Shown here: one piece after another, positions 51,632 to 57,178 of the stretch
How the letters are laid out: every line of letters begins with the position of its first letter
How positions within the stretch are numbered: position 1 is the first letter of the stretch
Origin: Janthinobacterium sp. GW458P
GTDB taxonomy: Bacteria; Pseudomonadota; Gammaproteobacteria; Burkholderiales; Burkholderiaceae_D
DNA length: 57,178 bases
Reading direction: 5' to 3'
Assembly (NCBI RefSeq): GCF_002127585.1
Contig: NZ_NEGZ01000033.1
Location: forward strand, 3,265 to 60,442
Notes under the pieces: model-generated
Seen by the model: only the letters and a program-made list of their open reading frames with translations
Told to the model about the DNA's origin: nothing
Database searches by the model: none
Translations under genes and position numbers: made by a program

Positions 51632-52999
51632 TCAGTGTGTCAGCGGCAAGCGGATATGAATGTGGCAGCCGGGCGTGGCATCGATGGCGCTGACCTGGCC
51701 GCCCAGTTGCTGCACGATGGTGTAGACGATATGCATGCCCAGGCCGGAGCCGCCCTGGCCCCGCTTGGTGGTAAAAAACGGTTCAAACATATGCTCGCGC
51801 ACGGCGGGCGCCAGGCCGACGCCGTCGTCGGAAAACTCCAGCAGCAGCCATGGCGCCCCCGCATCGGCCGCCTCGATGCGCGCGCGTATCGTGATGCGCC
51901 CCGGCCCGCCATGCGGATAGCCGTGGCGCGCACTGTTCATCAAGAGGTTCGAGAGGATTTGCGACAGCTTGCCGGCCGCCAGGCGCACCTGGCAATCGGG
52001 CGCGATGTCGAGCTCCACGCCCAGCGCCGCCTTGCGCAGTTCCGGGCTGTGCGCCGACACCAGGCCGTGCACATAGTCATGCAGCGCCAGGTCGGCCACG
52101 TATTCGCTGACCTGGTCGACGGCCAGCTGCTTGAAATTGCCGATCAGGTCGGCGGCACGCGCCAGGTTGCGCTCGATCAAGGCCGCCGCGCCCTTGAGCG
52201 CCTCGGCAATGTCGACCAGTTCGGTGCGGCTGACCTTGGCGCCGCCCAGCAGGTGCACCAGCTGGTCGGCATAGCTGCCCATGCTCGACGCCGCAGTCAG
52301 GGCCACGCCGATGGGCGTATTGACCTCATGCGACACGCCGGCCACCAGCGAGCCGAGCGCCGCCATCTGCTCCTGCTCGATCAGGTTGGCCTGCGCCGCC
52401 AGCAGCGACTCGGTGCGCACGCGCACGATTTCTTCCAGTTGCTGCGTGCGTTCCTGGTGCTGCAGCTCGGCCGCGCTGCGGGCCGAGAAGATCGACAGCA
52501 GCAGCAAGGCCAGCAAACGCTTGTTTTCGTCGATGGGACGCGTGTCGATGGCCGACAGGATGCCCAGGGTGCGGCCTTCGGTATCGATCAGCGGCATGCC
52601 GACATAGCTTTCCGCGTGCATGTCGACGAGGAGGGTATCGAATGGAAAGCGACGCTGGATATCACTGCCATGAAAACACATGCTCTGGCACGTCACATCC
52701 TGGCAAGGCGTGTGCTGCAGGCTGTATTCGATGTTGGGCTGGTAGCTGTCGCCGCCCCACAGGGCCAGGGTGCGGATGCCTTCGCTGCCGTCGTCCATGC
52801 TGATCAGGCGTCCGGCGATCACGTATTTGACGTCGAGCGCTTCGGCCAGGTCCTTGACGAGGATGCGCAGGAAGTCGTCGCCGCGGGCGCGCGCCGTCGA
52901 GGCGGTAATCGAGCGCAGGGCCGCTTCCGCCAGCGTACGCCGCTGCTCGGGATCGAACAGGGGTTCTTGCGAATTCACATCAAACAACGGAATACTCAT
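51632..52999 (-). CDS. Cytoplasmic GAF-domain sensor histidine kinase
   Basis: This 455-residue protein has no signal peptide or membrane segment. Residues ~25-180 form a GAF domain (YSLQHTPCQDV..., RRFPFDTLLVDMHAESYVGMPLID), followed by a coiled linker (HQERTQQLEEIVRVRTESLLAAQ). The dimerisation domain has the phospho-acceptor H224 in AGVSHEVNTPIG, and the ATPase domain has N (LSNLLMNSARHG), DDGVGLAP and GQGGSGLGMHIVYTIVQQLGG boxes. It would sense a soluble or bound small ligand and phosphorylate a response regulator, but none is encoded next to it. ATG 52999 has AGGAG seven bases upstream. Three Cys near residues 99-108 (PCQDVTCQSMC) could bind metal or act in redox sensing; this is speculation. 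Confidence 0.93.
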   Translation of the reverse strand: MSIPLFDVNSQEPLFDPEQRRTLAEAALRSITASTARARGDDFLRILVKDLAEALDVKYVIAGRLISMDDGSEGIRTLALWGGDSYQPNIEYSLQHTPCQDVTCQSMCFHGSDIQRRFPFDTLLVDMHAESYVGMPLIDTEGRTLGILSAIDTRPIDENKRLLALLLLSIFSARSAAELQHQERTQQLEEIVRVRTESLLAAQANLIEQEQMAALGSLVAGVSHEVNTPIGVALTAASSMGSYADQLVHLLGGAKVSRTELVDIAEALKGAAALIERNLARAADLIGNFKQLAVDQVSEYVADLALHDYVHGLVSAHSPELRKAALGVELDIAPDCQVRLAAGKLSQILSNLLMNSARHGYPHGGPGRITIRARIEAADAGAPWLLLEFSDDGVGLAPAVREHMFEPFFTTKRGQGGSGLGMHIVYTIVQQLGGQVSAIDATPGCHIHIRLPLTH

Positions 53000-53132
53000 G
53001 AATGCTCCTGCGCAGCACGGAAAGCGCAGGCACGGCTGCCGGCGCGGCGATCCTCAGCAAAAGCCCGTGTCAACGGACTTGCCGCGATTGTACCCCTGGC
53101 TATTGTTTAATAATACAGATCTGTGGAAATTT

Positions 53133-54098
53133 TTATAGCCAGCCCGAGCGCTTGAACAGGTAATACATGTAGCCGCAGACGCAACTCATCAATCCCACGG
53201 CCACGGGATAGCCGTATTGCCAGTCCAGTTCCGGCATGAACTTGAAGTTCATGCCCCACACACCGGCAAACGCCGTGAAGACGGCGAAGATAGCCGCCCA
53301 GGCCGCCAATTGCTTGTTCACTTCGCTCTCGTCGATGGCCACCATCGACAGATTCACCTGGATGGCCGTGCTGATGGTGTCGCGGATGGTGTCGAGCGTG
53401 CCGTTGATGCGCGCCAAATGGTCGTGCACGTCGCGGAAATACTCCTGGGTATCGTGGCACAGGGGCGGCACCCGGCCGCCGTGCAGCTTGCCCACCGCTT
53501 CCATCAGAGGCGCCACCACATGGCGCAAGACCATGACCTTGCGTTTCAGCTGGTACAGGCGTTCGATATTGTCGCGCTCGGTGCCGCGGTCGAAGATGCG
53601 GTCTTCGATCAGTTCCAGCTCCGATTCCAGCGCGTCGAGCACGGGGAAATAACGGTCGACGACGGCATCCATCAGCGCGTACAGCACAAAGGCGGAGCCC
53701 TGGCGCAGCAAGTGTGGTTCGCGCTCGGCGCGCGCGCGCACGCCAAGAAAACCCTGCGAGCTGTTGCTGCGCGACGAGAGCACGTAATTGGCGCCAACGA
53801 AAATATCGACTTCGCCCAGCACCAGTTCGTTCTCGACCATTTCCACGGTTTTCACGACGGCAAACAGGGAATCGCCATATTCCTCGATTTTCGGGCGCTG
53901 GTGGCCCCGCTGCGCATCCTCGACGGCCAGTTCGTGCAGGCAAAACTCGTGCTGCATCTGTTTCAGCTCGTCCGGCGTGGCGTCGAGCAGGGCGACCCAG
54001 ACGAAGCAGTCGGGCCGCTCCACGTAATCGCTGATATCGTCAATCGGCAAGTCGGCCAGTTTTTTGCCATCCTGGTAGGCCACGCAGTTAATCAGCAT
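53133..54098 (-). CDS. corA: CorA-family magnesium/divalent cation transporter
   Basis: This 321-residue protein has a large N-terminal cytoplasmic domain (DYVERPDCFVWVALLDA, HELAVEDAQRGHQRPKIEEYGD), a long helix (VLDALESELELIEDRIF...YQLKRKVMVLRHVVAPL) and two C-terminal membrane helices. The first membrane helix is followed by the signature GMN in VWGMNFKFMPEL, which forms the ion-selective entrance, and the chain ends in a basic KRSGWL tail. CorA works as a homopentameric channel for magnesium, and also cobalt or nickel. The ATG at 54098 is preferred; an in-frame TTG at 54110 would add four residues. It lies between ntrC and the kinase gene with gaps on both sides, so it is probably transcribed alone. 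Confidence 0.94.
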   Translation of the reverse strand: MLINCVAYQDGKKLADLPIDDISDYVERPDCFVWVALLDATPDELKQMQHEFCLHELAVEDAQRGHQRPKIEEYGDSLFAVVKTVEMVENELVLGEVDIFVGANYVLSSRSNSSQGFLGVRARAEREPHLLRQGSAFVLYALMDAVVDRYFPVLDALESELELIEDRIFDRGTERDNIERLYQLKRKVMVLRHVVAPLMEAVGKLHGGRVPPLCHDTQEYFRDVHDHLARINGTLDTIRDTISTAIQVNLSMVAIDESEVNKQLAAWAAIFAVFTAFAGVWGMNFKFMPELDWQYGYPVAVGLMSCVCGYMYYLFKRSGWL

Positions 54099-54216
54099 AC
54101 AGTTCCACAATGAAAGTTAAAACCGGACGAAACCATCCGGCAAGCGCCAGCTTACCTGATTGCCCCCCTTCATTGTGTTTTGTCGCGTGCAACAGACGCC
54201 GCGCGGGAACGGAAGG

Positions 54217-54246
54217 AAAAGCGGCCGGGGCGGCCGCCCCGTCCGC
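54217..54246 (-). terminator. Terminator after ntrC
   Basis: Minus-strand GCGG-a-CGGGGC-GGCC-GCCCCG-g-CCGC stem followed by TTTTCC, about ten bases beyond the ntrC stop. The core CGGGGCGGCCGCCCCG is a perfect palindrome. Confidence 0.65.
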
Positions 54247-54254
54247 AGGATCGA

Positions 54255-55745
54255 TCAATCGTCCTTGGCGCCGTCGATGCCCAGTTCGGAAATCTTGCGC
54301 GTGATGGTGTTGCGGCCGATGCCCAGGCGCACGGCCGCGTCATTCTTGCGCCCATGCGTATGCTTGAGCGCCGTCTTGATCAGGGCCGACTCGAATTGCC
54401 GGCCCAGCACGGCCATGACTTCCTGCTGCCCCGCGCCCAGCATTCCGGCCGCCTGCAATTCCAGCAGGCCGATCCAGCCCGGCGGCGCGCCGTTGGCGGG
54501 CGCGGCCGCCTCGAACACCTGGCCGCCCTGCGCGTGCGCCACGGCGGGCGCCGCGCCCTCGCCGGAGACGACGGCGGCAGCGCCATCGCCCTGCCCCTGC
54601 GTCAATTCCAGCGGCAAGTCCTTGATTTCCACCGTCTGGCCCGGCGCCATGACGGTAATCCAGTTGCACAGGTTTTCCAGCTGGCGCACATTACCCGGCA
54701 AATCGAGGCTGCTCAGGAACTGCATCGTCGGCTCGCTCATGCGCTTGGCTTCCACGCCCAGCTGGCGCGCGCTTTGCACCAGGAAGTGGCGCACCAGGAT
54801 GGGGATATCCTCGCGCCGCTCCCGCAAACTGGGCAGGCGCAGGCGGATCACGTTCAGGCGGTGATACAAGTCTTCGCGGAACAGGCCGTCGCGCACGCGC
54901 TGCTCGAGGTTCTGATGCGTGGCGGTAATGACGCGCACATTCGCCTTCATGGGCTGGTGGCCGCCGACGCGATAAAAATGCCCGTCGGACAGCACGCGCA
55001 GCAAGCGCGTCTGCAAATCGAACGGCATGTCGCCGATTTCATCGAGGAACAAAGTGCCGTTCTCGGCCTGTTCGAAACGGCCCCGGCGCGTCGTCTGCGC
55101 GCCCGTAAACGCCCCCCGTTCATGGCCGAACAGTTCCGACTCCAGCAAATCCTTGGGTATCGCCGCCGTGTTCAGGGCAATGAAAGGCTGCGCCGCGCGC
55201 GGGCTGTGCTTGTGCAGCGCGCGCGCCACGAGTTCCTTGCCGGAACCGGATTCGCCCGTGATGAGGACCGTCACATTCGATTGCGACAGGCGGCCGATGG
55301 CGCGGAAGACTTCCTGCATGGCCGGCGCCTGGCCAAGGATTTCCGGCGTTTCCGACGGTCCCGATTCGACGCTGGTCTCGCGCAGGCTCTCTTCCAGCGC
55401 ACGACGGATCAGCTCGACGGCCTTGTCGATATCAAAAGGCTTGGCCAGGTATTCGAAGGCGCCGCCCTGGAAGGCCGCGACGGCCGAATCGAGGTCGGAA
55501 AAGGCGGTAATAATGATCACTGGCAAGCCGGGAAAGCGCGACTTGACCGTCTGCAACAATTCCAGGCCGGATGCGCCCGGCATGCGGATGTCCGACACGA
55601 GCACTTGCGGCGTGTCAAATTCCAGTGCGGCAATGGCGTCGCGCGCATTGGCAAAACTCTTGGTGGCGAGGTTTTCCCGCGCCAGGGCTTTTTCCAGCAC
55701 CCAGCGGATTGATTCGTCGTCGTCAACTATCCAGATTGGCTTCAT
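54255..55745 (-). CDS. ntrC: Nitrogen regulation response regulator NR(I)
   Basis: This 496-residue sigma-54 activator turns on glnA and other nitrogen-scavenging genes when phosphorylated by NtrB. Domains in order: receiver (residues 1-120) with acidic DDD at 8-10 and the phospho-acceptor D52 in LVSDIRMPG; a central AAA+ ATPase with Walker A GESGSGKE, the sigma-54 contact GAFTGAQ and Walker B LFLDEIGD; and a C-terminal Fis-type helix-turn-helix (ALKHTHGRKNDAAVRLGIGRNTITRKI). The linker (residues ~380-440) is Ala/Gly/Pro-rich and somewhat long. The start at 55745 begins MKPIWIVDDDESIRWVL. It follows ntrB by 49 bp. Confidence 0.97.
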   Translation of the reverse strand: MKPIWIVDDDESIRWVLEKALARENLATKSFANARDAIAALEFDTPQVLVSDIRMPGASGLELLQTVKSRFPGLPVIIITAFSDLDSAVAAFQGGAFEYLAKPFDIDKAVELIRRALEESLRETSVESGPSETPEILGQAPAMQEVFRAIGRLSQSNVTVLITGESGSGKELVARALHKHSPRAAQPFIALNTAAIPKDLLESELFGHERGAFTGAQTTRRGRFEQAENGTLFLDEIGDMPFDLQTRLLRVLSDGHFYRVGGHQPMKANVRVITATHQNLEQRVRDGLFREDLYHRLNVIRLRLPSLRERREDIPILVRHFLVQSARQLGVEAKRMSEPTMQFLSSLDLPGNVRQLENLCNWITVMAPGQTVEIKDLPLELTQGQGDGAAAVVSGEGAAPAVAHAQGGQVFEAAAPANGAPPGWIGLLELQAAGMLGAGQQEVMAVLGRQFESALIKTALKHTHGRKNDAAVRLGIGRNTITRKISELGIDGAKDD

Positions 55746-55794
55746 TAGTGTGTGCGTCCCGCAATGGATTTCATGGGTGGGATACTCCCCCCGC

Positions 55795-56883
55795 TTATGG
55801 CAAGGGTAAAACGATCCTGAAATCGGTGTATCCAGGCCGGCTTTCGCACTCGATCACGCCCAGGTGCTGTTGCACGAAGGTTTGCGCCAAGGTCAGTCCC
55901 AGCCCGCTGCCGCCTTCCCTGCCCGACACCAGCGGGTAGAAAATCCGGTCGCGGATCTGGGGTGCGATGCCCGGTCCGTTGTCAATGATATGCAAGTCTA
56001 ATGCCAGGTTGTAGCGGACCTTGGCCAGGGTCACCTGGCGCGCCACGCGCGTCTTGAACGTCAGCTCCGCGTCGCCTGCCTCGATGCGTTCGGCCAGGGC
56101 CTGCGCCGCGTTATGCGCGATATTGAGCACGGTCTGTATCAATTGCTCCTTGTCGCCGCGAAACTCGGGGATCGAGGCATCGTAATCGCGCGAAATGGTC
56201 AAGCCGCTGGGAAATTCGGCCAGGATCAGGCTGCGCACCCGCTCGCACACTTCGTGGATATTCACGTCGCCCACGATGTGCGGACGGCGGTGCGGCGCCA
56301 GCAGGCGGTCGACCAGCGTTTGCAGGCGGTCCGCTTCCTTGATGATGACTTGCGTGTATTCGCGCAGCTCGCTCAGATGCAGGGCCGGCAATTCCAGCTC
56401 CAGCAGCTGGGCCGCGCCGCGGATGCCGCCCAGCGGATTCTTGATTTCATGCGCCAGGTTGCGGATCAGCTCCTTGTTGACCTGGCTCTGGTCGAGGATG
56501 CGCTCCTCGCGGTCCAGCTTGAGCTGCTGCACGTTTTCGCGCAGCTCGATCAGCACGCCGTCGCGCGGCGCGTCGAGCGCGCTGACGATGCTGTGCACGC
56601 GCAGCGGCTCGCGCCCCAGGCGTTCCAGGCTCAGGTCCTGGCGCAGGTCGGAAAATTTATGTTCGAGCGCCTGCGCGCAGATGCTCGCCAGCTCGTCGGG
56701 GTTCAAAAACAGCGCCGTCAGTTTTTGCCGCGACAGGGCTTTGAGCGAACTTTCCAGCAGGTTTTCCGCCGCCGCGTTGGCATAGCCGATGCGGCCGTCG
56801 CCGTCGAGCAGAATGACTGCTGAAGCGAGCAGATCAAGGCCGGCCAGGTGCGCGGGGCGGCTGGAATGGTTGTCTAGTGTCAT
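55795..56883 (-). CDS. ntrB: Nitrogen regulation sensor histidine kinase NR(II)
   Basis: This 362-residue cytosolic kinase phosphorylates or dephosphorylates NtrC according to the uridylylation state of PII. It has an N-terminal PAS domain (LLDGDGRIGYANAAAENLL), a dimerisation domain with H145 in LAHEIKNPLGGIRGAAQLLE, and an ATPase domain with QTVLNIAHNAAQAL, IIDNGPGIAP and REGGSGLGLTLAQTFVQQHLG. It has no membrane segment, as expected for NtrB. The gene directly precedes ntrC. glnA is typically upstream in related bacteria but lies outside the window; between them here is a coiled-coil protein gene. The ATG at 56883 has a weak ribosome site. Confidence 0.97.
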   Translation of the reverse strand: MTLDNHSSRPAHLAGLDLLASAVILLDGDGRIGYANAAAENLLESSLKALSRQKLTALFLNPDELASICAQALEHKFSDLRQDLSLERLGREPLRVHSIVSALDAPRDGVLIELRENVQQLKLDREERILDQSQVNKELIRNLAHEIKNPLGGIRGAAQLLELELPALHLSELREYTQVIIKEADRLQTLVDRLLAPHRRPHIVGDVNIHEVCERVRSLILAEFPSGLTISRDYDASIPEFRGDKEQLIQTVLNIAHNAAQALAERIEAGDAELTFKTRVARQVTLAKVRYNLALDLHIIDNGPGIAPQIRDRIFYPLVSGREGGSGLGLTLAQTFVQQHLGVIECESRPGYTDFRIVLPLP

Positions 56884-56888
56884 GTGCT

Positions 56889-57178
56889 TTACCGAATATT
56901 CGCGATCTCGCGTTTCAGGGCGTCAATGTTTTGCTGCGTGCGGCTGATGTTGTCCTTCAACTGCGCCACTCTTTCCTGATATTTCGCATAGTTGCGCTCA
57001 TTGCCCTGGCGTTCGGGCTGGCCCTCGTTGAATTCCAGGCGCTGCGCCGCCAGCTTCTGCTCTTCGCTGCGCAATTCATCCTGCAGGATCTGGCGCCGGT
57101 CCAGGTCGCGCGCGCGCTGCTCGGCGCCATCAACCCTGGGAAACGCGCCAGCGGCCGGAGCCGCCGTGGCCGCCGCCT
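56889..57178 (-). CDS. C-terminal part of a coiled-coil protein upstream of ntrB (5' end missing)
   Basis: An open frame enters from the window edge and ends at TAA 56889-56891, five bases before the ntrB ATG. The visible 95 or so residues start with an Ala/Pro-rich linker (AATAAPAAGAFPRVDG) and continue with a strongly charged helical region (QRARDLDRRQILQDELRSEE...KLAAQRLEFN... and DNISRTQQNIDALKREI). Small secreted proteins with an N-terminal DUF4124 domain and such a tail are found upstream of ntrB in related bacteria, from memory. The diagnostic N-terminus is outside the window, so the family is a guess. Confidence 0.7.
   Translation of the reverse strand, partial: AAATAAPAAGAFPRVDGAEQRARDLDRRQILQDELRSEEQKLAAQRLEFNEGQPERQGNERNYAKYQERVAQLKDNISRTQQNIDALKREIANIR

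Overview
The window is a stretch of chromosome from a high-GC betaproteobacterium, most likely Oxalobacteraceae (Janthinobacterium, Massilia or Duganella type). The evidence is protein-level resemblance, the gene order glnE / yhdP / nitrilase / tldD, an ntrBC pair at the right edge, and a very large number of TonB-dependent receptors. No rRNA, tRNA, CRISPR array, phage gene or transposase is visible, so this looks like ordinary chromosome in which outer-membrane receptors have multiplied.

Layout: (1) 1-6375, minus strand: a five-gene run with a dipeptide/oligopeptide ABC importer (binding protein, two permeases, double ATPase, in the order of E. coli yejABEF) and a DedA protein fused to a rhodanese-like domain, cut by the window edge. 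(2) 6978-20131, plus strand: four TonB-dependent receptors, interrupted by aroG (minus). aroG is preceded by a complete-looking attenuator: promoter, Phe/Tyr-rich leader peptide, alternative pairings and terminator. (3) 20183-20272: two REP-like inverted repeats. (4) 20303-29824: tldD, a Nit-type amidohydrolase and yhdP on minus, glnE divergent on plus. (5) 29924-31531: a secreted Cache-domain protein, a DUF1275 membrane protein and a small secreted four-cysteine protein. (6) 31599-34685: gap and tkt, central carbon metabolism. (7) 34929-51336: four more receptors (minus strand), one of them Oar-like, interleaved with rsmE and an FAD-dependent oxidoreductase and separated by unusually long AT-rich gaps. 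(8) 51632-57178: a cytoplasmic GAF histidine kinase, corA, ntrC, ntrB and the end of a coiled-coil protein.

Functionally, glnE and ntrBC belong to the same nitrogen-control circuit, and gap, tkt and aroG feed or use sugar phosphates leading to aromatic amino acids (tkt makes the erythrose 4-phosphate that AroG consumes). The eight receptors would each import an unidentified large substrate across the outer membrane with energy from TonB-ExbBD encoded elsewhere. Seven of the eight share an N-terminal RVE[V/I]TGS[S/N]I[K/R]R signature and the eighth carries a carboxypeptidase-regulatory-like domain. None has a neighbouring sigma/anti-sigma pair, and several have a perfect TTGACA hexamer upstream.

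The strongest regulatory finding is the aroG attenuator at 16828-17025. The other points worth checking are the REP pair with a GTAG head, conserved cysteine loops in the receptors, a signal-peptide signature shared between otherwise different receptors, and a perfect triple 14-bp repeat upstream of rsmE.
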